From assembly GCA_963580455.1 (NCBI GenBank), contig OY756966.1:14015001-14079000 (forward strand): a stretch of 64,000 nt of DNA, written 5' to 3'. Source of the DNA: Euonymus europaeus (Eukaryota; Streptophyta; Magnoliopsida; Celastrales; Celastraceae). A program made the position numbers and the translations under genes. Shown here piece after piece: positions 13,801 to 28,600 of this stretch; position 1 is the first letter of the stretch, and each line of letters opens with the position of its first letter. The notes beneath the pieces were generated by a model. The model searched no databases and was not told the DNA's origin. It was given only the letters and a program-made list of their open reading frames with translations.

Positions 13801-14346
13801 ATGACAAACGAACAAAACCATTAAAAGTTCTTCCATTGAGAGAGTTGAGAAACTTCGGACCATCGAAGTTGCTCGGTGTACACTTTGTAATGTTCTTCTA
13901 TCTAAAATTTTACGAGTATAAGCTTCCTTGATTATTCCGATGACAAAACACCAACTTTCTATGACAAATGGACAAAACCGTTAAAAGCTTCTCGATAGAG
14001 AGAGTTGAGCAACTTCGGACCATCAAAGTTGCTCGGTGTACACTTTTTAATGCTCTTCTATGTCAAATTTTATGAGTATAAGCTTCCTAGATTATTCCGA
14101 TGACAAAACAGCAACTTTCTATGACAAATGGACAAAACCATTAAAATTTCCTCCATAGAGAGAGTTGAGCAACTTCGGACCATCAAAGTTGCTCGGTGTA
14201 CACTTTTTAATGTTCCTCTATGTCAAATTTTATGAGTATAAGCTTCCTAGATTATTCCGATGACAAAACAGCAACTTTCTATGACAAATGTAAAAAACCA
14301 TTAAAAGTTCCTTCATAGAGACAGTTGAGCAACTTCAGACCATCAA
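10844..14346. repeat. HOR-A unit 4, canonical 22-mer (3,503 bp)
   Basis: Bounded by GTACGC markers. It carries the fixed series of position markers: the two-base loss in CATATTTTGAGTATAAG (about 11,518), GGTGAATAC (11,645), GTTGCCCG (12,437), GTTGCTCCG (13,231) and GCTCGATGTAC (13,552). The same series recurs in the same order in units 7 and 8. From about 11,826 onward it has a close copy 7,803 bases downstream. Confidence 0.88.
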
Positions 14347-17055
14347 AGTTGCTCGGTGTACGCTTTTTAATGTTCGTCTATCTCAAATTTTACGAGGATA
14401 TGCTTCGTAGATTATTCCGATGACAAAACACCAACTTTCTATGACAAATGGACAAAACCGTTAAAAGCTCCTCCATAGATAGAGTTGAGCAACTTCGGAC
14501 CATCAAAGTTGCTCGGTGTACACTTTTTAATGTTATTCTATCTCAAATTTTACGACTATAAGCTTCCAAGATTAATCCGATGACAAAACAACAACTTTCT
14601 ATGACAAATGTACAAAACTGTTAAATGCACCTCCATAGAGAGAGTTGAGCAACTTCGGACCATCAAAGTTGCTCGGTGTACACTTTTTAATGTTCTTCTA
14701 TGTCAAATTTTATGAGTATAAGCTTCCAAGATTATTTCGTTGAGAAACAACAACTTTCTATGATAAATGGACAAAGCCGTTAAAACCTCCTCTATAGAGA
14801 AGTTGAGCAACTTCAGACATCAAAGTTGCTCGGTGTACACTTTTTATTGTTATTCTATGTCTTATTTTATGAGTATAAGCTTCCAAGATTATTTCCTTGA
14901 GAAACACTAACTTTCTATGACAAATAGAAAAAATTGTTAAAAGCTCCTCCATAGAGAGAGTTGAGCAACTTCGGAACATCAATGTTGCTCGGTGTACACT
15001 TTTTATTGTTATTCTATGTCATATTTTGAGTATAAGCTTCCAAGATTATTTATTTGAGAAAACACTAACTTTCTATGACAAATGGACAGAGCCGTTAAAA
15101 CCTCCTCTATAGAGAAGTTGAGCAACTTCGGACCATCAAAGTTGCTCGGTGAATACTTTTTAATGTTCTTCTATGTTAAATTTTACGGGTATAAGCTTCC
15201 TTGATTATTCCGATGACAAAACACTAACTTTCTATGATAAATGTGCAAAACTGTTAAAAGCTCCTCCATAGAGAGAGTTGAGCAACTTCGGACCATCCAA
15301 GTTGCTCGGTGTACACTTTTTATTGTTATTCTATGTCAAATTTTATGAGTATAAGCTTCCAAGATTATTTCCTTGAGAAACACTATCTTTCTATGATAAA
15401 TGGACAAAGCCGTTAAAACCTCCTCTATAGAGAAGTTGAGCAACTTTGGACCATCAAAGTTGCTCGGTGTACACTTTTTAATTTTCTTCTATGTCAAATT
15501 TTACGAGTATAAGCTTCCTTGATTATTTCAATGACAAAACACCAACTTTCTATGACAAATGGACAAAACTGTTAAAAGCTCCTCCATAGAGAAGTTGAGC
15601 AACTTCGGACCATCAAAGTTGCTCGGTGTACACTTTTTAATGTTCTTCTATCTCAAATTTTACGAGTATAGGCTTCCTTGATTATTCCGATGACAAAACA
15701 CCAACTTTCTATGACAAATGGACAAAATTGTTAAAAGCTCCTCCATAGAGAGAGTTGAGCAACTTCGGACCATCAAAGTTGCTCGTTGTACACTTTTTAA
15801 TGTTATTCTATCTCAAATTTTACGAGTATAAGCTTCCTAAATTATTCCGATGACAAAACAGCAACTTTCTATGACAAACAGACAAAACCATTAAAAGTTC
15901 CTCCATAGAGAGATTTGAGCAAGTTCGGACCATCAAAGTTGCCCGGTGTACACTTTTTAATGTTCTTCTTTCTCAAATTTTACGAGTATAAGCTTCCTAG
16001 ATTATTCCGATGACAAAACACCAACTTTCTATGACAAATGGACAAATCCGTTAAAAGCTCCTTCATTGAGAGAGTTGAGCAACTTCGGACCATCAAAGTT
16101 GCTCGGTGTACACTTTTTAATGTTCTTCTATGTCAAATTTAATGAGTATATGCTTCCAAGATTATTTCCTTGAGAAACACTACCTTTCTATGATAAATGG
16201 ACAAAGCCATTAAAACCTCCTCTATAGAGAAGTTGAGCAACTTCGGACCATCAAAGTTGCTCGGTGTACACTTTTTATTGTTATTCTATGTCATATTTTA
16301 TGAGTATAAGCTTCCAAGATTATTTCCTTGAGAAACACTAACTTTCTATGACAAATGGACAAAATTGTTAAAAGCTCCTCCATAGAGAGTGTTGAGCAAC
16401 TTCGGACCATCAAAGTTGCTCGGTGTACACTTTTTAATGTTATTCTATCTCAAACTTTATGAGTATAAGCTTCCTAAATTATTCTGATGACAAAACAACA
16501 ACTTTCTATGACAAATGGATAAAACCGTTAAAAGCTCCTCGATAGAGAAGTTGAGCAACTTCGGACCATCAAAGTTGCTCGGTGTACACTTTTTAATGTT
16601 CTTCTATGTTAAATTTTATGAGTATAAGCTTCCAAGATTATTTCGTTGACAAAACACTAACTTTCAATGACAAATGGACAAAGCCGTCACAACCTCCTCT
16701 ATAGAGAAGTTGAGCAACTTCGGACCATCAAAGTTGCTCCGTGTACAATTTTTAATGTTTTTCTATGTCAAATTTTACGAGTATAAGTTTCCTTGATTAG
16801 TCCGATGACAAAATACCAACTTTCTATGACAAATGGACAAAACCGTTAAAAGCTCCTCCATAGAGAGAGTTGAGCAACTTCGGAGCATCAAAGTTGCTTG
16901 GTGTAAACTTTTTAATGTTATTCTATTTCAAATTTTACGAGTATAGGCTTCCTAGATTATTCCGATGACAAAACACCAACTTTCTATGACAAATGGACAA
17001 AACCGTTAAAAGCTCCTCCATAGAGAGTTGAGCAACTTTGGACCATCAAAGTTGC
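14347..17055. repeat. HOR-A unit 5, first ~17 monomers
   Basis: Collinear with the canonical unit and with 22152-24860 (offset 7,805). One base is missing at about 14,819 (CAGACATC instead of CAGACCATC). Near 17,055 it does not make the canonical jump to GCTCGATGTACATTTTT but continues with the longer series also seen at 8.45 kb, leading into block B. Confidence 0.82.
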
Positions 17056-19624
17056 TCGGTGTACACTTTTTAATATTATTCTATCTCAAATTTTATGAGT
17101 ATAAGCATCCTAGATTATTCCGATGACAAAATAGCAACTTTCTATGACAAACGGACAGAACCGCTAAAAGTTCCTCCATAGAGAGAGAGTTGAGCAACTT
17201 CGGACCATCAAAGTTGCTCGGTGTACACTTTTTAATGTTCTTCTATCTCAAAGTTTACGAGTATAAGATTCCTAGATTATTTGGATGACAAAACACCAAC
17301 TTTCTATGACAAATGGACAAAACCGTTAAAAGCTCCTTCATAGAGAGAGTTGAGCAACTTCGGACCATCAAAGTTGCTCGGTGTACACTTTTTAATGTTA
17401 TTCTATCTCAAATTTTACGAGTATAAGCTTCCTAGATTATTCCGATGACAAAATAGCAACTTTCTATGACAAATGGACAAAACCGTTAAAAGCTCCTCCA
17501 TAGAGAGAGTTGAGAGACTTCGGACCATCAAATTTGCTCGGTGTACACATTTTAATGTTATTATATCTCAAATTTTACGAGTATAAGCTTCCAAGATTAT
17601 TCCGATGACAAAACAACAACTTTCTTTGACAAATGGACAAAACCGTTAAAAGCTCCTCCATAGAGAAGTTGAGCAACTTCGGACCATCAAAGTTGCTCGG
17701 TGTACACTTTTGAATGTTCTTCTATGTCAAATTTTATGAGTATAAGCTTCAAAGATTATTTCCTTCAGAAACACTAACTTTCTATCATAAATGGACAAAA
17801 CCGTTAAAACCTCCTCTATAGAGAAGTTGAGAAACTTCGGACCATCAAAGTTGCTCGGTGTACACTTTTTATTATTATTCTATGTCATATTTTATGAGTA
17901 TAAGCTTCCAAGATTATTTTCTTCCGAAAACAATAACTTTCTATGACAAATGGACAAAGCCGTTAAAACCTCCTCTATAGAGAAGTTGAGCAACTTCGGA
18001 CCATCAATGTTGCTCGGTGTACACTTTTTAATGTTATTCCATCTCAAATTTTACGAGTATAAGCCTCCTAGATTATTCCAATGACAAAACAGGAACTTTC
18101 TATGACAAATGGACGAAGCCGTTAAAACCTCCTCTATAGAGAACTAGAGCAACTTTGGCCATCAAAGTTGCTCGGTGTACACTTTTTAATGTTATTCTAT
18201 CTCAAATTTTACGAGTATATGCTTCCTAGATTATTCCGATGACAAAACAACAACTTTCTATGACAAATGGACAAAACCGTTAAAAGCTCCTCCATAGAGA
18301 GAGTTGAGCAACTTCGGACCATCAAAGTTGCTCGGTGTACACTTTTTAATGTTATTCTATCTCAAATTTTACGAGTATAAGCTTCCTAGTTTATTCCGAT
18401 GACAAAACACTAACTTTCTATGATAAATGGACAAAATCGTTAAAAGCTTCTCCATAGAGAGAGTTGAGCAACTTCGGACCATCGAAGTTGCTCGGTGTAC
18501 ACTTTTTATTGTTATTCTATGTCATATTTTATGAGTATAAGCTTCGAAGATTATTTCCTTGAGAAAACACTAACTTTCTATGACAAATGGACAAAGCCGT
18601 TAAAACCTCCTCTATAGAGAATTTGAACAACTTCGGACCATCAAAGTTGCTCGATGTACAATTTTTAATGTTATTCTATCTCAAATTTTACGAGTATAAG
18701 CTTCCTATATTATTCCGATGACAAAAGAGCAACTTTCTATGACAAATGGACAAAACCGTTAAAAGCTCCTCCATAGAGAGAGTTGAGCAACTTTGGACCA
18801 TCAAAGTTGCTCGGTGTACATTTTTTAATGTTATTCTATCTCAAATTTTACATGTATAAGCTTCCTAGATTATTCCGATGACAAAACAGGAACTTTTTAT
18901 GACAAATGGACAAAGCCGTTAAAACCTCCTCTATAGAGAAGTTGAGCAACTTTGGACCATCAAAGTTGCTCGGTGTACACTTTTTAATGTTATTCTATCT
19001 CAAATTTTATGAGTATAAGCTTCCTAGATTATTCCGATGACAAAACAACAGCTTTCTATGACAAATGGACAGAACCGTTAAAAGCTCCTCCACAGAGAAA
19101 TTGAGCAACTTCGGACAATCAAAGTTGCTCGGTGTACACTTTTTATTGTTATTCTATGTCATATTTTATGAGTATAAGCTTCCAAGATTATTTACTTGAG
19201 AAAACACTAACTTTCTATGACAAATGGACAAAACCGTTAAAACCTTCTCTATAGAGAAGTTGAGCAACTCTAGACTATCAAAGTTGCTCGGTATACATTT
19301 TTTAATGTTCTTCTATGTCAAATTTTACGATTATAAGATTCCTTGATTATTCCGATGACAAAACATTAACTTTCTATGACAAATGGACAAAACTGTTAAA
19401 AGCTCCTCCATAGAGAGAGTTAAGCAACTTCGAACCATCCAAGTTGCTCGGTGTATACTTTTTAACGTTATTCTATGTCATATTTTATGAGTATAAGCTT
19501 CCAAGATTATTCCGATGACAAAACAGCAACTTTCTATGACAAATGGATAAAACCGTTAAAAGCTCCTCCATAGAGAAGTTGAGCAACTTCGGACCATCAA
19601 AGTTGCTCGGAGTACACTTTTTAA
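17056..19624. repeat. Long-form extension and block B, copy 1
   Basis: Bases 17,056 to about 17,900 match 8.45-9.3 kb of unit 3 (offset about 8,603). From about 17,620 the sequence is block B: CTTTCTTTGAC (17,620), CTTCAAAGATT (17,749), TTCTTCCG, GAACTAGAGC and CACAGAGAAATTGAGC (19,090). All recur at a constant +12,581 in copy 2. The right edge is sharp: base 19624 still matches block B and 19629 already matches HOR-A. Confidence 0.85.
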
Positions 19625-22151
19625 TGTTATTCTATGTCAAATTTTATGAGTATAAGCTTCCAAGATTATTTCCTTGAGAAACACTATCTTTCTATGATAA
19701 ATGGACAAAGCCGTTAAAACCTCCTCTATAGAGAAGTTGAGCAACTTTGGACCATCAAAGTTGCTCGGTGTACACTTTTTAATTTTCTTCTATGTCAAAT
19801 TTTACGAGGATATGCTTCGTAGATTATTTCAATGACAAAACACCAACTTTCTATGACAAATGGACAAAACTGTTAAAAGCTCCTCCATAGAGAAGTTGAG
19901 CAACTTCGGACCATCAAAGTTGCTCGGTGTACACTTTTTAATGTTCTTCTATCTCAAATTTTACGAGTATAGGCTTCCTTGATTATTCCGATGACAAAAC
20001 ACCAACTTTCTATGACAAGTGGACAAAATTGTTAAAAGCTCCTCCATAGAGAGAGTTGAGCAACTTCGGATCATCAAAGTTGCTCGTTGTACACTTTTTA
20101 ATGTTATTCTATCTCAAATTTTACGAGTATAAGCTTCCTACATTATTCCGATGACAAAACAACAACTTTCTATGACAAACAGACAAAACCATTAAAAGTT
20201 CCTCCATAGAGAGATTTGAGCAAGTTCGGACCATCAAAGTTGCCCGTTGTACACTTTTTAATGTTCTTCTTTCTCAAATTTTATGAGTATAAGCTTCCTA
20301 GATTATTCCGATGACAAAACACCAACTTTCTATGACAAATGGACAAATCCGTTAAAAGCTCCATCATTAAGAGAGTTGAGCAACTTCGGACCATCAAAGT
20401 TGCTCGGTGTACACTTTTTAATGTTCTTCTATGTCAAATTTAATGAGTATAAGCTTCCAAGATTATTTACTTGAGAAACACTACCTTTCTATGATAAATG
20501 GACAAAGCCTTTAAAACCTCCTCTATAGAGAAGTTGAGCAACTTTGGACCATCAAAGTTGCTCGGTGTACACTTTTTATTGTTATTCTATGCCATATTTT
20601 ATGAGTATAAGCTTCCAAGATTATTTCCTTGAGAAACACTAACTTTCTATGACAAATGGACAAAATTGTTAAAAGCTCCTCCATAGAGAGAGTTGAGCAA
20701 CTTCGGACCATCAAAGTTGCTCGGTGTACACTTTTTAATGTTATTCTATCTCAAACTTTATGAGTATAAGCTTCCTAAATTATTCTGATGACAAAACAAC
20801 AACTTTCTATGACAAATGGATAAAACCGTTAAAAGCTCCTCGATAGAGAAGTTGAGCAACTTCGGACCATCAATGTTGCTCGGTGTACACTTTTTAATGT
20901 TCTTCTATGTTAAATTTTGTGAGTATAAGCTTCCAAGATTATTTCGTTGACAAAACACTAACTTTCAATGACAAATGGACAAAGCCGTTACAACCTCCTC
21001 TATAGAGAAGTTGAGCAACTTCGGACCATCAAAGTTGCTCCGTGTACACTTTTTAATGTTTTTCTATGTCAAATTTTACGAGTATAAGTTTCCTTGATTA
21101 GTCCGATGACAAAATACCAACTTTCTATGACAAATGGACAAAACCGTTAAAAGCTCCTCCATAGAGAGAGTTGAGCAACTTCGGAGCATCAAAGTTGCTT
21201 GGTGTACACTTTTTAATGTTATTCTATTTCAAATTTTACGAGTATAGGCTTCCTAGATTATTCCGATGACAAAACACCAACTTTCTATGACAAATCGACA
21301 AAACCGTTAAAAGCTCCTCCATAGAGAGTTGAGCAACTTTGGACCATCAAAGTTGCTCGATGTACATTTTTTAATGTTATTCTATCTCAAATTTTACGAG
21401 TATAAGCTTCCTAGATTATTCCGATGAGAAAACACCAACTTTCTATGATAAATGGACAAAACTGTAAAAGCTCCTCCATAGAGAGAGAGTTAAGCAACTT
21501 CGGATCATCAAAGTTGCTCGGTGTACACTTTTTAATGTTATTCTATCTCAAATTTAATGAGTATAAGCTTCCTAGATTATTCTGATGACAAAACAGCAAC
21601 TTTCTATGACAAACGAACAAAACCATTAAAAGTTCTTCCATTGAGAGAGTTGAGAAACTTCGGACCATCGAAGTTGCTCGGTGTACACTTTGTAATGTTC
21701 TTCTATCTAAAATTTTACGAGTATAAGCTTCCTTGATTATTCCGATGACAAAACACCAACTTTCTATGACAAATGGACAAAACCGTTAAAAGCTTCTCGA
21801 TAGAGAGAGTTGAGCAACTTCGGACCATCAAAGTTGCTCGGTGTACACTTTTTAATGCTCTTCTATGTCAAATTTTATGAGTATAAGCTTCCTAGATTAT
21901 TCCGATGACAAAACAGCAACTTTCTATGACAAATGGACAAAACCATTAAAATTTCCTCCATAGAGAGAGTTGAGCAACTTCGGACCATCAAAGTTGCTCG
22001 GTGTACACTTTTTAATGTTCCTCTATGTCAAATTTTATGAGTATAAGCTTCCTAGATTATTCCGATGACAAAACAGCAACTTTCTATGACAAATGTAAAA
22101 AACCATTAAAAGTTCCTTCATAGAGACAGTTGAGCAACTTCAGACCATCAA
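19625..22151. repeat. HOR-A unit 6, last ~16 monomers
   Basis: The array re-enters HOR-A in mid-monomer at the position equivalent to 11,822-11,826 of unit 4 and runs to the next GTACGC marker. It follows unit 4 at offset 7,803 closely, including shared rare variants such as CCATCATTAAGAG (12,558 and 20,361) and ATGCCATATTT. One small difference is AGGATATGCTTCG at about 19,806. Confidence 0.85.
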
Positions 22152-25100
22152 AGTTGCTCGGTGTACGCTTTTTAATGTTCGTCTATCTCAAATTTTACGA
22201 GGATATGCTTCGTAGATTATTCCGATGACAAAACACCAACTTTCTATGACAAATGGACAAAACCGTTAAAAGCTCCTCCATAGATAGAGTTGAGCAACTT
22301 CGGACCATCAAAGTTGCTCGGTGTACACTTTTTAATGTTATTCTATCTCAAATTTTACGACTATAAGCTTCCAAGATTAATCCGATGACAAAACAACAAC
22401 TTTCTATGACAAATGTACAAAACTGTTAAATGCACCTCCATAGAGAGAGTTGAGCAACTTCGGACCATCAAAGTTGCTCGGTGTACACTTTTTAATGTTC
22501 TTCTATGTCAAATTTTATGAGTATAAGCTTCCAAGATTATTTCGTTGAGAAACAACAACTTTCTATGATAAATGGACAAAGCCGTTAAAACCTCCTCTAT
22601 AGAGAAGTTGAGCAACTTCAGACCATCAAAGTTGCTCGGTGTACACTTTTTATTGTTATTCTATGTCTTATTTTATGAGTATAAGCTTCCAAGATTATTT
22701 CCTTGAGAAACACTAACTTTCTATGACAAATAGAAAAAATTGTTAAAAGCTCCTCCATAGAGAGAGTTGAGCAACTTCGGAACATCAATGTTGCTCGGTG
22801 TACACTTTTTATTGTTATTCTATGTCATATTTTGAGTATAAGCTTCCAAGATTATTTATTTGAGAAAACACTAACTTTCTATGACAAATGGACAGAGCCG
22901 TTAAAACCTCCTCTATAGAGAAGTTGAGCAACTTCGGACCATCAAAGTTGCTCGGTGAATACTTTTTAATGTTCTTCTATGTTAAATTTTACGGGTATAA
23001 GCTTCCTTGATTATTCCGATGACAAAACACTAACTTTCTATGATAAATGTGCAAAACTGTTAAAAGCTCCTCCATAGAGAGAGTTGAGCAACTTCGGACC
23101 ATCCAAGTTGCTCGGTGTACACTTTTTATTGTTATTCTATGTCAAATTTTATGAGTATAAGCTTCCAAGATTATTTCCTTGAGAAACACTATCTTTCTAT
23201 GATAAATGGACAAAGCCGTTAAAACCTCCTCTATAGAGAAGTTGAGCAACTTTGGACCATCAAAGTTGCTCGGTGTACACTTTTAATTTTCTTCTATGTC
23301 AAATTTTACGAGTATAAGCTTCCTTGATTATTTCAATGACAAAACACCAACTTTCTATGACAAATGGACAAAACTGTTAAAAGCTCCTCCATAGAGAAGT
23401 TGAGCAACTTCGGACCATCAAAGTTGCTCGGTGTACACTTTTTAATGTTCTTCTATCTCAAATTTTACGAGTATAGGCTTCCTTGATTATTCCGATGACA
23501 AAACACCAACTTTCTATGACAAATGGACAAAATTGTTAAAAGCTCCTCCATAGAGAGAGTTGAGCAACTTCGGACCATCAAAGTTGCTCGTTGTACACTT
23601 TTTAATGTTATTCTATCTCAAATTTTACGAGTATAAGCTTCCTACATTATTCCGATGACAAAACAGCAACTTTCTATGACAAACAGACAAAACCATTAAA
23701 AGTTCCTCCATAGAGAGATTTGAGCAAGTTCGGACCATCAAAGTTGCCCGGTGTACACTTTTTAATGTTCTTCTTTCTCAAATTTTACGAGTATAAGCTT
23801 CCTAGATTATTCCGATGACAAAACACCAACTTTCTATGACAAATGGACAAATCCGTTAAAAGCTCCTTCATTGAGAGAGTTGAGCAACTTCGGACCATCA
23901 AAGTTGCTCGGTGTACACTTTTTAATGTTCTTCTATGTCAAATTTAATGAGTATAAGCTTCCAAGATTATTTCCTTGAGAAACACTACCTTTCTATGATA
24001 AATGGACAAAGCCATTAAAACCTCCTCTATAGAGAAGTTGAGCAACTTCGGACCATCAAAGTTGCTCGGTGTACACTTTTTATTGTTATTCTATGTCATA
24101 TTTTATGAGTATAAGCTTCCAAGATTATTTCCTTGAGAAACACTAACTTTCTATGACAAATGGACAAAATTGTTAAAAGCTCCTCCATAGAGAGTGTTGA
24201 GCAACTTCGGACCATCAAAGTTGCTCGGTGTACACTTTTTAATGTTATTCTATCTCAAACTTTATGAGTATAAGCTTCCTAAATTATTCTGATGACAAAA
24301 CAACAACTTTCTATGACAAATGGATAAAACCGTTAAAAGCTCCTCGATAGAGAAGTTGATCAACTTCGGACCATCAAAGTTGCTCGGTGTACACTTTTTA
24401 ATGTTCTTCTATGTTAAATTTTATGAGTATAAGCTTCCAAGATTATTTCGTTGACAAAACACTAACTTTCAATGACAAATGGACAAAGCCGTTACAACCT
24501 CCTCTATAGAGAAGTTGAGCAACTTCGGACCATCAAAGTTGCTCCGTGTACACTTTTTAATGTTTTTCTATGTCAAATTTTACGAGTATAAGTTTCCTTG
24601 ATTAGTCCGATGACAAAATACCAACTTTCTATGACAAATGGACAAAACCGTTAAAAGCTCCTCCATAGAGAGAGTTGAGCAACTTCGGAGCATCAAAGTT
24701 GCTTGGTGTACACTTTTTAATGTTATTCTATTTCAAATTTTACGAGTATAGGCTTCCTAGATTATTCCGATGACAAAACACCAACTTTCTATGACAAATC
24801 GACAAAACCGTTAAAAGCTCCTCCATAGAGAGTTGAGCAACTTTGGACCATCAAAGTTGCTCGATGTACATTTTTTAATGTTATTCTATCTCAAATTTTA
24901 CGAGTATAAGCTTCCTAGATTATTCCGATGAGAAAACACCAACTTTCTATGATAAATGGACAAAACTGTAAAAGCTCCTCCATAGAGAGAGAGTTAAGCA
25001 ACTTCGGATCATCAAAGTTGCTCGGTGTACACTTTTTAATGTTATTCTATCTCAAATTTAATGAGTATAAGCTTCCTAGATTATTCTGATGACAAAACAG

Positions 25101-25655
25101 CAACTTTCTATGACAAACGAACAAAACCATTAAAAGTTCTTCCATTGAGAGAGTTGAGAAACTTCGGACCATCGAAGTTGCTCGGTGTACACTTTGTAAT
25201 GTTCTTCTATCTAAAATTTTACGAGTATAAGCTTCCTTGATTATTCCGATGACAAAACACCAACTTTCTATGACAAATGGACAAAACCGTTAAAAGCTTC
25301 TCGATAGAGAGAGTTGAGCAACTTCGGACCATCAAAGTTGCTCGGTGTACACTTTTTAATGCTCTTCTATGTCAAATTTTATGAGTATAAGCTTCCTAGA
25401 TTATTCCGATGACAAAACAGCAACTTTCTATGACAAATGGACAAAACCATTAAAATTTCCTCCATAGAGAGAGTTGAGCAACTTCGGACCATCAAAGTTG
25501 CTCGGTGTACACTTTTTAATGTTCCTCTATGTCAAATTTTATGAGTATAAGCTTCCTAGATTATTCCGATGACAAAACAGCAACTTTCTATGACAAATGT
25601 AAAAAACCATTAAAAGTTCCTTCATAGAGACAGTTGAGCAACTTCAGACCATCAA
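22152..25655. repeat. HOR-A unit 7, canonical 22-mer (3,504 bp)
   Basis: Same marker series and order as unit 4. It is nearly identical to unit 8 immediately downstream. The few differences I saw include a missing T near 23,282, GTTGATCAAC at about 24,356 and an extra AG in AGAGAGAGTTAAG at about 24,984. Confidence 0.9.
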
Positions 25656-28600
25656 AGTTGCTCGGTGTACGCTTTTTAATGTTCGTCTATCTCAAATTTT
25701 ACGAGGATATGCTTCGTAGATTATTCCGATGACAAAACACCAACTTTCTATGACAAATGGACAAAACCGTTAAAAGCTCCTCCATAGATAGAGTTGAGCA
25801 ACTTCGGACCATCAAAGTTGCTCGGTGTACACTTTTTAATGTTATTCTATCTCAAATTTTACGACTATAAGCTTCCAAGATTAATCCGATGACAAAACAA
25901 CAACTTTCTATGACAAATGTACAAAACTGTTAAATGCACCTCCATAGAGAGAGTTGAGCAACTTCGGACCATCAAAGTTGCTCGGTGTACACTTTTTAAT
26001 GTTCTTCTATGTCAAATTTTATGAGTATAAGCTTCCAAGATTATTTCGTTGAGAAACAACAACTTTCTATGATAAATGGACAAAGCCGTTAAAACCTCCT
26101 CTATGGAGAAGTTGAGCAACTTCAGACCATCAAAGTTGCTCGGTGTACACTTTTTATTGTTATTCTATGTCTTATTTTATGAGTATAAGCTTCCAAGATT
26201 ATTTCCTTGAGAAACACTAACTTTCTATGACAAATAGAAAAAATTGTTAAAAGCTCCTCCATAGAGAGAGTTGAGCAACTTCGGAACATCAATGTTGCTC
26301 GGTGTACACTTTTTATTGTTATTCTATGTCATATTTTGAGTATAAGCTTCCAAGATTATTTATTTGAGAAAACACTAACTTTCTATGACAAATGGACAGA
26401 GCCGTTAAAACCTCCTCTATAGAGAAGTTGAGCAACTTCGGACCATCAAAGTTGCTCGGTGAATACTTTTTAATGTTCTTCTATGTTAAATTTTACGGGT
26501 ATAAGCTTCCTTGATTATTCCGATGACAAAACACTAACTTTCTATGATAAATGTGCAAAACTGTTAAAAGCTCCTCCATAGAGAGAGTTGAGCAACTTCG
26601 GACCATCCAAGTTGCTCGGTGTACACTTTTTATTATTATTCTATGTCAAATTTTATGAGTATAAGCTTCCAAGATTATTTCCTTGAGAAACACTATCTTT
26701 CTATGATAAATGGACAAAGCCGTTAAAACCTCCTCTATAGAGAAGTTGAGCAACTTTGGACCATCAAAGTTGCTCGGTGTACACTTTTTAATTTTCTTCT
26801 ATGTCAAATTTTACGAGTATAAGCTTCCTTGATTATTTCAATGACAAAACACCAACTTTCTATGACAAATGGACAAAACTGTTAAAAGCTCCTCCATAGA
26901 GAAGTTGAGCAACTTCGGACCATCAAAGTTGCTCGGTGTACACTTTTTAATGTTCTTCTATCTCAAATTTTACGAGTATAGGCTTCCTTGATTATTCCGA
27001 TGACAAAACACCAACTTTCTATGACAAATGGACAAAATTGTTAAAAGCTCCTCCATAGAGAGAGTTGAGCAACTTCGGACCATCAAAGTTGCTCGTTGTA
27101 CACTTTTTAATGTTATTCTATCTCAAATTTTACGAGTATAAGCTTCCTACATTATTCCGATGACAAAACAGCAACTTTCTATGACAAACAGACAAAACCA
27201 TTAAAAGTTCCTCCATAGAGAGATTTGAGCAAGTTCGGACCATCAAAGTTGCCCGGTGTACACTTTTTAATGTTCTTCTTTCTCAAATTTTACGAGTATA
27301 AGCTTCCTAGATTATTCCGATGACAAAACACCAACTTTCTATGACAAATGGACAAATCCGTTAAAAGCTCCTTCATTGAGAGAGTTGAGCAACTTCGGAC
27401 CATCAAAGTTGCTCGGTGTACACTTTTTAATGTTCTTCTATGTCAAATTTAATGAGTATAAGCTTCCAAGATTATTTCCTTGAGAAACACTACCTTTCTA
27501 TGATAAATGGACAAAGCCATTAAAACCTCCTCTATAGAGAAGTTGAGCAACTTCGGACCATCAAAGTTGCTCGGTGTACACTTTTTATTGTTATTCTATG
27601 TCATATTTTATGAGTATAAGCTTCCAAGATTATTTCCTTGAGAAACACTAACTTTCTATGACAAATGGACAAAATTGTTAAAAGCTCCTCCATAGAGAGT
27701 GTTGAGCAACTTCGGACCATCAAAGTTGCTCGGTGTACACTTTTTAATGTTATTCTATCTCAAACTTTATGAGTATAAGCTTCCTAAATTATTCTGGTGA
27801 CAAAACAACAACTTTCTATGACAAATGGATAAAACCGTTAAAAGCTCCTCGATAGAGAAGTTGAGCAACTTCGGACCATCAAAGTTGCTCGGTGTACACT
27901 TTTTAATGTTCTTCTATGTTAAATTTTATGAGTATAAGCTTCCAAGATTATTTCGTTGACAAAACACTAACTTTCAATGACAAATGGACAAAGCCGTTAC
28001 AACCTCCTCTATAGAGAAGTTGAGCAACTTCGGACCATCAAAGTTGCTCCGTGTACACTTTTTAATGTTTTTCTATGTCAAATTTTACGAGTATAAGTTT
28101 CCTTGATTAGTCCGATGACAAAATACCAACTTTCTATGACAAATGGACAAAACCGTTAAAAGCTCCTCCATAGAGAGAGTTGAGCAACTTCGGAGCATCA
28201 AAGTTGCTTGGTGTACACTTTTTAATGTTATTCTATTTCAAATTTTACGAGTATAGGCTTCCTAGATTATTCCGATGACAAAACACCAACTTTCTATGAC
28301 AAATCGACAAAACCGTTAAAAGCTCCTCCATAGAGAGTTGAGCAACTTTGGACCATCAAAGTTGCTCGATGTACATTTTTTAATGTTATTCTATCTCAAA
28401 TTTTACGAGTATAAGCTTCCTAGATTATTCCGATGAGAAAACACCAACTTTCTATGATAAATGGACAAAACTGTAAAAGCTCCTCCATAGAGAGAGTTAA
28501 GCAACTTCGGATCATCAAAGTTGCTCGGTGTACACTTTTTAATGTTATTCTATCTCAAATTTAATGAGTATAAGCTTCCTAGATTATTCTGATGACAAAA

